Assembly (NCBI GenBank): GCA_937923405.1
Contig: CALDUY010000040.1
Location: 1-53,823, forward strand
Reading direction: 5' to 3'
Source: an uncultured Gemmataceae bacterium
Lineage (GTDB): Bacteria > Planctomycetota > Planctomycetia > Gemmatales > Gemmataceae
Length of the DNA stretch: 53,823 nt
Of this stretch, positions 1 to 7,568 are shown piece by piece. Under the pieces are notes generated by a model. It was not told the origin of the DNA. It saw only the letters and a list, made by a program, of their open reading frames with translations, and searched no databases. The stretch's first letter is position 1. The number at the start of each line of letters is the position of its first letter. Made by a program: the position numbers and the translations under genes.

Positions 1-159
1 TCGCAGCGTGTGCGAGTCATGTCCCGGTGGGATGTCGAGGAGGGCGAAGCCGGGAGCGGTAAAGTCGAACCGCCAAACCAGATCGAACACCGCCTCGGCC
101 TGGGCCATCAGTTGCTGGTGGTCGGGAATGGTCAGGCAGTAAGCGGTCATCTTTTCCAT
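1..159 (-). CDS. Partial hypothetical protein running off the left edge
   Basis: The start of a gene that leaves the window. Reading the minus strand from ATG at 159, the frame stays open for 53 codons to position 1 and begins MEKMTAYCLTIPDHQQ. A second in-frame ATG is at 150. It starts 28 bases after the preceding small gene ends, so it is probably the fourth gene of the sigma factor-kinase operon. No family is recognised, and the visible part has no signal peptide or membrane segment. Because it is truncated, nothing can be said about total length or function. Confidence 0.5.
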   Translation of the reverse strand, partial: MEKMTAYCLTIPDHQQLMAQAEAVFDLVWRFDFTAPGFALLDIPPGHDSHTLR

Positions 160-187
160 CTCTCTTTGAGCATTTTGGCGATCCGGT

Positions 188-466
188 TCAGCTCGATTGA
201 GGTTTTTGCTGGTCGATTGTTCGACCGAGGTTGGCGAGACGTTGAAGTTCGGTCAACTGAGCAGCGATCTGATCTCGGTCGATCCTTGGGCGTGGTCGTG
301 TTGGTGTGAATGATTCAGGATCGGGTCCGGGCGGCGAATCGTACATCTCGATACTACAGGCCAGAAAATGCCGGACGACGTCTTCGGCTGGGACCGACTT
401 CTCGGCGGCAATTTGGTGGAGCCGATCCCACATCGACTGCGGCACTTCCAAGGTGACAATCGGCAT
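188..466 (-). CDS. Small protein with ribbon-helix-helix-like N terminus
   Basis: A 92-residue protein. I chose the ATG at 466 over the upstream one at 517 because a GGAGAATC Shine-Dalgarno sequence precedes it and the N terminus MPIVTLEVPQSMWDRLHQ then looks like a folded start: a beta strand followed by helices, as in ribbon-helix-helix regulators. The middle is Pro-rich (SPPGPDPESFTPTRPRP) and the C-terminal part is helical. It lies 47 bases after the kinase gene on the same strand, so it is likely co-transcribed. The RHH reading is an inference from the strand-helix pattern only; no family was identified. Confidence 0.6.
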   Translation of the reverse strand: MPIVTLEVPQSMWDRLHQIAAEKSVPAEDVVRHFLACSIEMYDSPPGPDPESFTPTRPRPRIDRDQIAAQLTELQRLANLGRTIDQQKPQSS

Positions 467-513
467 CACTGATTCTCCTTGTTGTGTGATTTTATGTGGC
501 TCACTCGGTTGCT

Positions 514-2310
514 TCACTTTGCCCCCAGCTTCTTCGCCACCTCGAAGTCCGCCGCCGCCTCGTCGTTCTTGCCAAGGGCTTGAAGACAGTAGCCCCGGTG
601 GAGGTAGTGTGCGGCCTTCGTCGGCTCCCTCTCAATAGCTACTGTGAAATCAGCGGCGGCTTTCTCGAACTGCTTGTTGTTGAAGTAGCAACTGCCCCGC
701 TGGTGGTAGAAGATCGCCGCCTTGGGGTCGTACCTCATCGCCTGGGTCAAGTCATCAGCGGCCTCGGCGAACCGTTTGGCGTTCGACCGTTCCGCAGCCC
801 GGTTCGAGTAGATCACGGCCAGGGTTTTCTCAAAGGTCGTCCGGTTGGGTGGATTCAAAGCGACTGCCTTCTCCAAGTCCGAGATCGACTTGTCAAAGTC
901 CCGCAGCGAGGCGTGGGCCAACGCCCGGTGCGACCAGAACTCGGCATTTGTCGGGTCGAGACGGATCGCCTGATCGAAGTCGGCGAGGCTCTCCTTGAAC
1001 TTGCCGCTGTTGAAGCTGCACGCCCCACGCCGGTCGAACGCCTCGGCGTTGTTCGGGTCGAGGGCGACGGCTTGCGTGTAATACTCAGCCGCCCAGTCGA
1101 AGAAATTCTGATCGAAGTTTTTCTTGCCCAGCGCCATTGTTTCAGCGACCGTCTGCGGGAGTTTCCTTGCCACGGTAGGTGGTTCGACCTTCGGTACACT
1201 TGGCTCGACCGGGGTGGGCGGCCACTTCCACCAAATGAACACTCCGACAGCCACGGCGAGCAACACGGCCAGCAGCGCCCACAACCAGGCCAGCGATTTC
1301 ATCTCGCCCAATGTCCGGCGCAGGTCGCCAGCAAAGTGGGCCGCTGCCGTGTGACGACGTTGCGGCTCCCGTTGCAGGGCCTTCAGGCAGATGCCCTTCA
1401 ACTCAGCGGAAAGATTCGTGGCCGACACGTTCTTCACCCCGGCGACGATCTCTCGCCGCAAGACATTTGGCTCGGTAGACGAGTACGGCAATCTCCCGGT
1501 CAGCGCTTCGTGCAGCACGACGCCCAGGCTGTAGATGTCGCTCCGAGCATCGACCTCTTTGCCCTCAAGCTGCTCCGGCGACATGTACCGCAGCGTTCCG
1601 ATGGACGGTGCGAAAGTCCCCGTCTTGGTCGCTGACTGTGCGATGCCGAAGTCGGCCAGCAGCGCCCGCCCGTGGTGGTCGATCAGGATGTTGGCAGGCT
1701 TGATGTCCCGGTGAACGACGCCGTGCAGGTGGGCGTACTCCAGGGCGTCGGCGATCTCGATGACCCACCGGATCGCCTGCCGCTGCGACGGCGGGTTGTT
1801 CACCAGATGGTCGCCCAGGCTGCCGCCTTCCACGAACTCCGACACGATGAAGCACGTCCCGTCCTCCCGGCCCACGTCATGCACCGGCACGATCCCCGGA
1901 TGCTTGAGCTGGGCGACACGACGGGCCTCGGCCAAGAACGCCTCGGTCGAATCCAGGCGGCTCGGCTTTGGCAGTTTCACGGCGACGTGGCGATGTAGCT
2001 CCAGATCGTAGCCCTGCCACACCTGGGCGAAGCCGCCTTCGGCGATCAGGTCATCGAGCCGGTAGCGACCGGCGAGAGTGCGGGGTTCGTGCTTGGCGGA
2101 TTGGGAAGATGACGAATCGTCGGCGGGAGCCTGCACCGGTTTGTCGAGCCAGGACGTGACCTTCAGGGCGTTGATGCGGCGGGCGAGTTCGTCGGCAAGG
2201 TGCGGGCAACCCTGGCAGAGTTCCAGAGCCGAGACATCCCGGCCCTGCTCCCGCAACTCCTCCCAGCGCACCAGGAGGTCGGCCAGAAGCTCCTCATCCT
2301 TCTCGCTCAC
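514..2310 (-). CDS. Membrane-anchored Ser/Thr protein kinase with TPR repeats
   Basis: A 598-residue Hanks-type kinase. After an acidic N-terminal segment of about 80 residues comes a kinase domain with the glycine-rich loop AEGGFAQVWQG, the ATP lysine in VAVKLPK, the catalytic loop HRDIKPANI and the DFG of ADFGIAQS, then RYMSPEQLEG and SDIYSLGVVLHEALTG. A single membrane helix follows near residue 345 (LAWLWALLAVLLAVAVGVF) and then several TPR repeats (repeated A-x-x-D-x-x-x-A-I/V-x-L/R-D-P units) to the end, presumably outside the kinase compartment. The start overlaps the stop of the ECF sigma gene by 17 bases, which indicates translational coupling. Pairing of a kinase with its own sigma factor is common in planctomycetes, and phosphorylation may gate the sigma factor. 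All catalytic residues are present. Confidence 0.93.
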   Translation of the reverse strand: MSEKDEELLADLLVRWEELREQGRDVSALELCQGCPHLADELARRINALKVTSWLDKPVQAPADDSSSSQSAKHEPRTLAGRYRLDDLIAEGGFAQVWQGYDLELHRHVAVKLPKPSRLDSTEAFLAEARRVAQLKHPGIVPVHDVGREDGTCFIVSEFVEGGSLGDHLVNNPPSQRQAIRWVIEIADALEYAHLHGVVHRDIKPANILIDHHGRALLADFGIAQSATKTGTFAPSIGTLRYMSPEQLEGKEVDARSDIYSLGVVLHEALTGRLPYSSTEPNVLRREIVAGVKNVSATNLSAELKGICLKALQREPQRRHTAAAHFAGDLRRTLGEMKSLAWLWALLAVLLAVAVGVFIWWKWPPTPVEPSVPKVEPPTVARKLPQTVAETMALGKKNFDQNFFDWAAEYYTQAVALDPNNAEAFDRRGACSFNSGKFKESLADFDQAIRLDPTNAEFWSHRALAHASLRDFDKSISDLEKAVALNPPNRTTFEKTLAVIYSNRAAERSNAKRFAEAADDLTQAMRYDPKAAIFYHQRGSCYFNNKQFEKAAADFTVAIEREPTKAAHYLHRGYCLQALGKNDEAAADFEVAKKLGAK

Positions 2311-2908
2311 GGTTCAGAACCTCGTGCAGTTTCAGCTTGGCCGACTGCCAGCGGCGTTTCAGGGTGCGGAACGAGATGCCCAACACCTTCGCCGCTTCTT
2401 CCTGAGTCAGTCCCTCGTAATAGAGCAAGTTGACCACTTCGAGATCGTCTTCGGGCAACTTCTCGACCTGGGCATGGAACTCGCTCCAGCCGGAGAGGTC
2501 GTTCGGCTCGGCGGCGTTGTCGTGAAGCGATCCGCCTTCGTCATCGGCGGGCTGGCCGTCCGTGTGGTGGTTGGCTCCGGCTCCTTCCGGTCCGAAATGG
2601 TGCTTCGCCAGATCGAGCAGTTCCCGTCGTACCTGGACCGCCGCCAGATTGAAGAAGTGTCGCACCGACTCGACCCGGACCTCGGCCAACGCCCGGTGCA
2701 GCCGGAGCATGGCGTTCTGGAACACGTCGTCGGTCTGCTCCCACCGTCGCAGGTTCGGATAGCCGTGGAACATCTTCCGGGTGAGCCGCAGCAGCCGGTC
2801 GCAGGCGTGGTGAAGTAGTGCCTCATGCGCAGCAGCGTCCCCGTTCAACCCACGGGCAATCAGATTTTGCAGTTGGGTGTCGGTCCCAACTGCCGGTTGC
2901 GGCGGCAT
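2294..2908 (-). CDS. ECF-type RNA polymerase sigma factor
   Basis: A 204-residue sigma-70 family factor. Region 2 is visible around RWEQTDDVFQNAMLRLHRAL (the DVxQ core-binding motif). Region 4 is the C-terminal HTH: LPEDDLEVVNLLYYEGLTQE, followed by EEAAKVLGISFRTLKRRW. A low-complexity acidic linker separates them. There is no region 1.1 or 3, as expected for ECF factors. Its stop overlaps the kinase start, so the two form one unit. This is a cytoplasmic DNA-binding regulator of promoter choice; the promoters it reads are unknown. The unusual 15-bp element found across the neighbouring gene array is one candidate target, but nothing in the sequence proves this. Confidence 0.92.
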   Translation of the reverse strand: MPPQPAVGTDTQLQNLIARGLNGDAAAHEALLHHACDRLLRLTRKMFHGYPNLRRWEQTDDVFQNAMLRLHRALAEVRVESVRHFFNLAAVQVRRELLDLAKHHFGPEGAGANHHTDGQPADDEGGSLHDNAAEPNDLSGWSEFHAQVEKLPEDDLEVVNLLYYEGLTQEEAAKVLGISFRTLKRRWQSAKLKLHEVLNREREG

Positions 2909-2952
2909 GGCGTTTCCCTGGCATGGCGAAATCGTCGGATTCGCCCATTCTA

Positions 2953-2995
2953 CCAGAGGTTAAAGCCGATGCCATGTCAGAGGTTTTTGCCTCTG
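2953..2995 (-). promoter_or_regulatory. Dyad-containing promoter region of the sigma-kinase operon
   Basis: Upstream of the sigma factor start at 2908 there is a 6-bp inverted repeat, CAGAGG-6 bases-CCTCTG (2978-2995), and a third CAGAGG half-site at 2953-2958. On the minus strand a TAGAAT hexamer (about 2947-2952) could serve as a -10 box. The arrangement looks like an operator over the promoter of the minus-strand operon. Inferred from base pattern only. Confidence 0.35.
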
Positions 2996-3130
2996 TCTGT
3001 TAATGCGAGAGTGTCGCCCGAAATGGGCCAGGAACTTTCTTTCTGTTTTCTTGGCCCACTTCGAGGCCAGGTGTCGCTTGGCTGAATTAGGGATGGTGCG
3101 AACAGGGGAACACATCCGAGAGGTAATTCC

Positions 3131-3952
3131 ATGAAACGGCTGATGTGCGTTTTGGCGGTAGTCGGATTGCTGGGGCTGTATCTTCTTCCGGGCTGTAGCG
3201 ATGCGGACAAGGCACGGGTCGATGTTGCCAAGAAGAAGCTGCTCGACCAGATCGACGACGCCCTAGGCAAGATGGACGTGCAAAAGGCCGAGATCGACAA
3301 CGGCATCCGGTCGGCGAAACAGGCGGCGGACGGAGTGCGGAAGGCGAAGATCAAAGCCCAGGTCGGCCTCGAACAACTCGATGAAAAGGTTAAACCGCAC
3401 CAAGAGAAGGTCGCCCGCTGCGACGAAACCCTCGCCAAATTGCGGGAGGCACTCAAGGCCGACAAACCCGCCGACTTCGGTGGCAAGACCTACACGGTCG
3501 CCGAACTCAAAGAGATGGCCGGAAAGGTCATCCTTGCTCGCAAAGAGGCCGAGGAGCAGATCAAGGGGTTTGACAAGGCCCGTGAGAACATGCGGAATGT
3601 CGTGGCGACCATCACCAAGCAGCAGCAAGAACTCGAAGCCCGGATTGCCAAGCTGCAAGCGGCCAACTCGAAACTCGATGCGGAGATGGCAGCGGCGAGG
3701 GCGATGAAGCAGGCGTCGGCGACGATGGGCGACGGCAGCAGCACGTTGTCTGACAACCTGGACGAACTCGAAAAGAAACTTGCCACTCTGTCGGCGGACG
3801 TGCGAGCCGAGTTGTCCGGGGAATCCGAGAAGTGGTCATCCACCAAGGCCGATCAAGCCGTCAATGACGTGGACGCCTTCATCAAGTCGGCCCAAACGCC
3901 GAGCGACCCGCTTGCCGAGATCGACCGGATTCTCGGCCCGGCGAAGAAGTAA
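3131..3952 (+). CDS. Coiled-coil lipoprotein
   Basis: A 273-residue protein with a lipoprotein signal: positive N terminus MKRLMC, a hydrophobic stretch and lipobox LLPGC with the cysteine at residue 22. The rest is almost entirely charged heptad-like helix (for example KLLDQIDDALGKM and KQQQELEARIAKLQAANSKL), which indicates a long coiled coil. The ATG is preceded by GAGAGGTAATTCC. It is divergent from the sigma factor operon and 21 bases upstream of another coiled-coil protein, so the two are likely co-transcribed. It is probably anchored to a membrane in the periplasm or paryphoplasm. The family is not recognised; a structural or sensor role next to the sigma-kinase system is inference. 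Confidence 0.8.
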   Translation: MKRLMCVLAVVGLLGLYLLPGCSDADKARVDVAKKKLLDQIDDALGKMDVQKAEIDNGIRSAKQAADGVRKAKIKAQVGLEQLDEKVKPHQEKVARCDETLAKLREALKADKPADFGGKTYTVAELKEMAGKVILARKEAEEQIKGFDKARENMRNVVATITKQQQELEARIAKLQAANSKLDAEMAAARAMKQASATMGDGSSTLSDNLDELEKKLATLSADVRAELSGESEKWSSTKADQAVNDVDAFIKSAQTPSDPLAEIDRILGPAKK

Positions 3953-3973
3953 AGATCGAAGCTGGAGGCAACG

Positions 3974-5005
3974 ATGTCCGACAACACTAAAGATAAACCT
4001 AAACCTGCCGAGATTGCGAGAGGATGTTTTGGTCTCATCGTGCTGATATTGGGCCTGGTATTTATGTTTCGCTGGTGCGCCGGGTGTGGTTCTGAACGGC
4101 CCAATCCCATTCCTCCTGCCGCACCAATGATACCCAATGCTGATTTCTTCCCCGCACCACCGCCAGGAATGTTCAAGAAGGAACAAGTGCCGAGATCAAC
4201 GCAAGAGCCGCAATCACTCGACTTCACCGGCCTGCGTGGAGTGCTGCCGGGGAAGTGGCAGAAAATTCAGGAGCGGACGAGTTACTCGGAACCTGCAATC
4301 TTGGACTTCACCGAGAAGAGTGTTGAAGAAACCCGCTTCGGCTTCACACACGTCGGAAAGTACGTCGTCAAGGATGGCCTTATCACGTTCACGGATCGTG
4401 ATCGAGATGTGAATATCTATGGTCTGGAGTTCCTCTCGGACAGCGAAATTGGATTACGCCCTGAGAGAGTCCAGAATGGCACGGATTTCAATGATCTGAG
4501 TGGTCGATGGCGGCGGATTTCACTGCCTCCAGGTCAACAGTTAGCTCTAGGCAGCGGCCCGATTGCAGACGCCAAGCGACAAGTGCAACGAATTGAGCAG
4601 AAGCTCGCCAAGGTCGAAGCGATCCTCAAATCCGCATTGTCCGACCGGGATGAGTATGCTGCCAAACTCCGTTCCCTCGGAGTGAACTCGTCTGCGGATC
4701 TTAAAGGCAACATCCGAGGGCAACGAGTTGCAGAGAACTTGGTCAAGCTCGCCACAGAGATCGAAGGGCTGGAGCGGCAGCTGGCGGTGATCGACACGGA
4801 ACTTCTCAAAGCCAAGACGATTGTTCGCCGCCTGGAGCAAGAATCGGCTGGCCTGACCGAAGAAGAGCGGCAGCAGCTTGCCTTTCAACTCAAGGAAACA
4901 GAAGATCGCATGAATGCAACTCCGACGATCACCACCCCAATTAATGTCGATGCAGCAGTCGAAAAGGCTCTGAAGGAATCAGCGAAATCGAAGAACAACA
5001 AGTAA
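3974..5005 (+). CDS. Membrane-anchored protein with lipocalin-like middle and coiled coil
   Basis: A 343-residue protein. Residues 1-15 are polar, then a membrane helix GCFGLIVLILGLVFMFRWCA (about residues 17-36) with cysteines at its end, a Pro-rich linker, and a domain at about residues 85-185 starting LPGKWQKI and closing SGRWRRISLPPG. The GKW...W spacing resembles the small lipocalin-like domains common in planctomycetes. The C-terminal third is a heptad-rich coiled coil from about residue 195. It follows the lipoprotein gene by 21 bases with GGAGGCAACG as ribosome binding site. The function is unknown; the coiled coil of its neighbour suggests the two proteins may pair. Confidence 0.75.
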   Translation: MSDNTKDKPKPAEIARGCFGLIVLILGLVFMFRWCAGCGSERPNPIPPAAPMIPNADFFPAPPPGMFKKEQVPRSTQEPQSLDFTGLRGVLPGKWQKIQERTSYSEPAILDFTEKSVEETRFGFTHVGKYVVKDGLITFTDRDRDVNIYGLEFLSDSEIGLRPERVQNGTDFNDLSGRWRRISLPPGQQLALGSGPIADAKRQVQRIEQKLAKVEAILKSALSDRDEYAAKLRSLGVNSSADLKGNIRGQRVAENLVKLATEIEGLERQLAVIDTELLKAKTIVRRLEQESAGLTEEERQQLAFQLKETEDRMNATPTITTPINVDAAVEKALKESAKSKNNK

Positions 5006-5036
5006 CAGTCGATCTTACAGCAGCAACACAATACAT

Positions 5037-5062
5037 GGTTCATCGGATGGAGCATCCGAACC
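5037..5062 (+). terminator. Hairpin after the coiled-coil gene pair
   Basis: An inverted repeat GGTT(C)-CGGATG-GAG-CATCCG-AACC lies 32 bases after the stop at 5005. The 6-bp inner stem is perfect and the outer 4 bp pair across a small bulge. There is no U-tract, so it is a weak terminator or processing hairpin at best. It sits just before the strong ribosome binding site of the mini-ORF at 5099. Confidence 0.35.
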
Positions 5063-5098
5063 GAGCGATTCAGCAACTTCACCTACGGAGGTTCTGAC

Positions 5099-5164
5099 AT
5101 GCGGCCAGACTCTTATCACGAAGATGATTACGACCGGTTGGTCAGAAGCTGCGAGGAGTTCTAG
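5099..5164 (+). CDS. 21-residue mini-ORF with a strong ribosome binding site
   Basis: ATG at 5099 follows CTACGGAGGTTCTGAC, an excellent Shine-Dalgarno with correct spacing. The frame reads MRPDSYHEDDYDRLVRSCEEF and stops at 5164, 37 bases before the zinc-ribbon gene. It could be a leader peptide that couples translation of the downstream gene, a small acidic protein, or the left-over start of a longer gene. Only the good ribosome binding site and the sensible amino-acid composition support it. Confidence 0.4.
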   Translation: MRPDSYHEDDYDRLVRSCEEF

Positions 5165-5201
5165 ATTGGCAGCGGCAATCACGAAGGGAATCCTTGGTGG
5201 G

Positions 5202-5435
5202 ATGTTTTCGTTCTTCACGAAATGGAAGTGTCCCAAGTGCGGCCAACGGTCGGGGGAGCGTAAGAACACCGAGCGGATCAGCGACGTGGAGCAACGAGTG
5301 GCGACGAGATATGACTTGAACTCCAGCCAGATACGACAAATCGTGATAGACGTCTGGATGGTGCGACACTCTTATTCGTGCAAGTCTTGCGGTCATCATT
5401 GGGAAGAGGAAGAAGTGCTGGAGCGTCAAGCATGA
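5202..5435 (+). CDS. Zinc-ribbon small protein
   Basis: A 77-residue protein beginning MFSFFTKWKCPKCGQRSGER and ending SCKSCGHHWEEEEVLERQA. Two CxxC knuckles (CPKC near residue 10 and CKSC near residue 61) form a classical zinc ribbon, split by a helical insert. The same frame is open to an upstream ATG at 5124, but that start lacks a ribosome binding site. I chose 5202 because GGTGGG sits just before it and the zinc knuckle then starts the fold. It probably binds DNA, RNA or protein; nothing more specific can be said. It is convergent with the ArdC-like gene, whose stop lies 57 bases away. Confidence 0.65.
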   Translation: MFSFFTKWKCPKCGQRSGERKNTERISDVEQRVATRYDLNSSQIRQIVIDVWMVRHSYSCKSCGHHWEEEEVLERQA

Positions 5436-5492
5436 TCTGGACTTGAGCGAGAGGCCCATCGGGCAGGAACCAGGAGTAGCTGAAGCCGACCG

Positions 5493-6074
5493 TCACGCTG
5501 CCTCCTTGAGCCGCCGCAGGCCGAGCAGGTAATTGGCAAACTTCTCGGCTTGAGCAAGGCTTTCGTACAGGTAGCCGTGGTCCCAGGTGATCTCCATTGC
5601 CCACCACGGCAGCCACTTCTGCACGTTCTTGTCGTCGGCATCGTGCGGAAGTCTGAGTTGGCTCAAAAGCATTGCAGTTCCGGCTTCGGCCACAAGTTCG
5701 GCCTGATGTGCTGGCCCCGACCAGTTCGCCCGATCTGGCCGTTCTAAGGCATGAAACACCTCGTGAAGCCGAGTCGCTTGGTAATGGGCCTCGTCCTGAA
5801 AGTACGACTTCAATGGCATCACGATCCGGTCCTGATCCCGCAGGTAGCGAGGCTTCCCGCAGTTCCAGTGATGCCGGATCTTCACACCGACCGCTTCGAT
5901 GACGGCATCGAGTTCGGCGTAGTCGGCTTCGCCAACGCTCTGAGGTTCGCCCCCGAAGAACTTGCCAAAGAACGGCTCGAACTCCGGCAGCCGATTGTGT
6001 GGATACCGCCACGGCGCATTTCCTGCTCGCAACGAGTCCACAAAGCGACGGGCAGTTTCAGCAATGGGTTCCAT
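5493..6074 (-). CDS. Short ArdC-like zinc metallopeptidase
   Basis: A 193-residue protein with the gluzincin-type motif HEVFHALERPDR (HExxH variant) in a context typical of the ArdC C-terminal domain: RIVMPLKSYFQDEAHYQATR just before it and ELVAEAGTAMLLSQL after it, which would supply the third metal ligand (Glu). Compared with the full-length ArdC at 14071-14997, the N-terminal DNA-binding region is missing and the protein is shorter. The ATG at 6074 was preferred to 6101. It is the last gene of a five-gene leftward operon starting at 7462. Known ArdC proteins protect incoming DNA against restriction; whether this short version does so is unknown. Confidence 0.75.
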   Translation of the reverse strand: MEPIAETARRFVDSLRAGNAPWRYPHNRLPEFEPFFGKFFGGEPQSVGEADYAELDAVIEAVGVKIRHHWNCGKPRYLRDQDRIVMPLKSYFQDEAHYQATRLHEVFHALERPDRANWSGPAHQAELVAEAGTAMLLSQLRLPHDADDKNVQKWLPWWAMEITWDHGYLYESLAQAEKFANYLLGLRRLKEAA

Positions 6075-6097
6075 CACACGACCTCCAGCACAACTTC

Positions 6098-6307
6098 TCA
6101 CCCGGCGATCTCCTCGATGCGGCCTGCCCGGACCGAGACGACAGCCATGATCCCGCTATCGAAAAGAAGCTGACCGCCCCATGCGGTCAACTCGGCGATC
6201 TGCTCCGAGGTCAGGGGCATCGTGGTCCGCAGCTTCAACGTCACCGGCTCGTGGGCTTCACGACCGACGAGCTTGGCGAGTGCCGCTGTGTGGACTTTGG
6301 GGTTCAT
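6098..6307 (-). CDS. Small hypothetical protein
   Basis: A 69-residue protein starting MNPKVHTAALAKLVGREAHE. Its start overlaps the stop of the thioredoxin gene in an ATGA arrangement (6304-6307), so translation is coupled. It has no signal peptide or cysteines; a strand-rich C-terminal half (GGQLLFDSGIMAVVSVRAG) suggests a small alpha/beta fold. I do not recognise a family. The tight linkage to the thioredoxin and to the peptidase gene that follows suggests it works with them. Confidence 0.65.
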   Translation of the reverse strand: MNPKVHTAALAKLVGREAHEPVTLKLRTTMPLTSEQIAELTAWGGQLLFDSGIMAVVSVRAGRIEEIAG

Positions 6308-6621
6308 GCTGTCAGCGCCTCTCGCAAGTAAGCCTTCGACTTCAGGCCGATCATACGATGGACCTCTTTGCCTCCACGGAAGACAATCAGCGTGGGCAAG
6401 GCCGCTATGCTGTACCGCTCGGCCAGCCCCTCGTTCATCGTGACTTCGATGGCGACCACTTTGGCGTTATCGCCCAGGTCGCTGGCGAGTTCGTTCAACA
6501 CGGGGAGTAGCCGGTTGCATGGCCCGCATAGCACTGACGAGAAATCGACCAGAACCGGGACCGGCGAGTTCAGGACTTCCTTCTGGAAATCGGCTTCATG
6601 GATGTGGATGACTTCGTTCAT
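6304..6621 (-). CDS. Thioredoxin
   Basis: A 105-residue thioredoxin with the redox motif CGPC in VLCGPCNRLLPVLNEL, the strand VPVLVDFSS in front of it and the cis-Pro loop AALPTLIVFRGG later. The tryptophan normally preceding the motif is replaced by Leu (LCGPC instead of WCGPC). The length matches classical cytoplasmic thioredoxins. It reduces disulfides in partner proteins using thioredoxin reductase. Both ends overlap neighbours by 4 bases (6304-6307 and 6618-6621). A thioredoxin inside a mobile-element operon next to a metallopeptidase is unusual. Confidence 0.93.
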   Translation of the reverse strand: MNEVIHIHEADFQKEVLNSPVPVLVDFSSVLCGPCNRLLPVLNELASDLGDNAKVVAIEVTMNEGLAERYSIAALPTLIVFRGGKEVHRMIGLKSKAYLREALTA

Positions 6622-7028
6622 GTCAGCTTCTCCTGTATTTCCCGCACTTGTTGCTTGATCGTGTCGATGATCTCCACCGGCTCGCTGTTCGGGATTGGTT
6701 CCAGGTGGAGCTTCAGCCGAAACGACTCGCCGAAGTAAGTCCCTCTAATGCCGATGTACGGCGTCTCGCTGCATTCGATGCAATAGCTCGACGCCAGGAT
6801 GCTCTCGATCAAAATGCCTCGCTCGGCGAGTAGGCCGGAAACGTCGTACCTGAACCCCGCCCATACCTTCGAGCCGTCCTGCTCACCCCCGACGACTTCC
6901 TGGAAGGCCGGTGCGACTTCGATGTGCCACCCATCGTCCGCCTCATGATGGTGCCACACGAGAACGTGAGACGGTGCGTGGTACTGCCAATGTCGTTCGA
7001 CGGCTCGCTTGAACTTGGCGATGTTCAT
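6618..7028 (-). CDS. Hypothetical protein of the thioredoxin operon
   Basis: A 136-residue protein starting MNIAKFKRAVERHWQYHAPS. The ATG at 7028 overlaps the stop of the preceding gene (ATGA at 7025-7028), which decides the start over the longer frame at 7088. The sequence is rich in aromatic residues and His (HVLVWHHHEADDGWH) and has two Cys close together (YCIECSE). No signal peptide is present. No family is recognised. The paired cysteines could make it a thioredoxin client, but this is speculation. Confidence 0.65.
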   Translation of the reverse strand: MNIAKFKRAVERHWQYHAPSHVLVWHHHEADDGWHIEVAPAFQEVVGGEQDGSKVWAGFRYDVSGLLAERGILIESILASSYCIECSETPYIGIRGTYFGESFRLKLHLEPIPNSEPVEIIDTIKQQVREIQEKLT

Positions 7029-7462
7029 CGTGGTCCCCTCACGCAGCGATCCCGTAAACCGACAGGACCGCATCTCGAACTCTGCCAATCCCGCTCGTCG
7101 CCGCCCGCCTTGCTCGTCTCCGGGATCGGCGTGACGTAGGCATTCACGATGGCATCCGAGTGGTCGGCATTGAAACTGATTGCAGGACGCCAGCCAAAGC
7201 CGAACCCAGGAGCGCCGCGGCTGCCCATCGTCTCGGTCCTCTCGGCGTACAGACCCAGCCTGTCCACAAAGGCGTCGAACTGTTTCCGAGTCAGGAGAGC
7301 AGCCGATTTACGGTGCTTCCCCTTCTCCCATCCATCCAAGTAGCTGTACTCACTCTCGCCTGCCTCTGCCATCGACCAGAGTCGTCCAACCTGGGGCGGG
7401 GTGTAGTCCTTGATGTTCACGCTTTCGGGAACATCGACCGAATAAATCACGCTGAATCGCAA
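7025..7462 (-). CDS. Hypothetical protein, first gene of the thioredoxin operon
   Basis: A 145-residue protein read from TTG at 7462, giving LRFSVIYSVDVPESVNIKDY. The TTG is supported by AGGAGAAGTGCC directly in front; no ATG or GTG fits. A copy of the 15-bp element (7508-7522) lies 45 bases upstream, so this gene heads the operon 7462-5493. The protein looks soluble and strand-rich in the first half; the last 25 residues are low quality (SSRCGPVGLRDRC) and may only reflect overlap with the next gene. No known domain was recognised. Confidence 0.6.
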   Translation of the reverse strand: MRFSVIYSVDVPESVNIKDYTPPQVGRLWSMAEAGESEYSYLDGWEKGKHRKSAALLTRKQFDAFVDRLGLYAERTETMGSRGAPGFGFGWRPAISFNADHSDAIVNAYVTPIPETSKAGGDERDWQSSRCGPVGLRDRCVRGPR

Positions 7463-7507
7463 GGCACTTCTCCTGAGCAGCGAGTAAAGGTTCTCGATGC
7501 CCACTCT

Positions 7508-7522
7508 GGTACAATGACGCGA
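7508..7522 (-). promoter_or_regulatory. Array element copy 1 (TCGCGTCATTGTACC)
   Basis: One of ten copies of the 15-bp element with consensus TAGCGTCATTGTACC. It lies 45 bases upstream of the TTG start at 7462 and points toward it. It differs from the consensus at position 2 (C for A). It probably drives or controls the five-gene thioredoxin/peptidase operon. Confidence 0.6.
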
Positions 7523-7568
7523 TTGGCCCCTTCCTGCTTTGCGAGCGACGGGCTGCAAGTGGGCCACC

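Noticed and set aside
496..1635. Long plus-strand open frame of 379 codons
   Set aside because: It is the shadow of the kinase gene on the opposite strand, which has full kinase motifs; the plus-strand product has no sensible composition.
3022..3058. Inverted repeat TGGGCCA...TGGCCCA upstream of the lipoprotein gene
   Set aside because: A 7-bp stem with a loop of more than 20 bases; too weak to call an operator or terminator.
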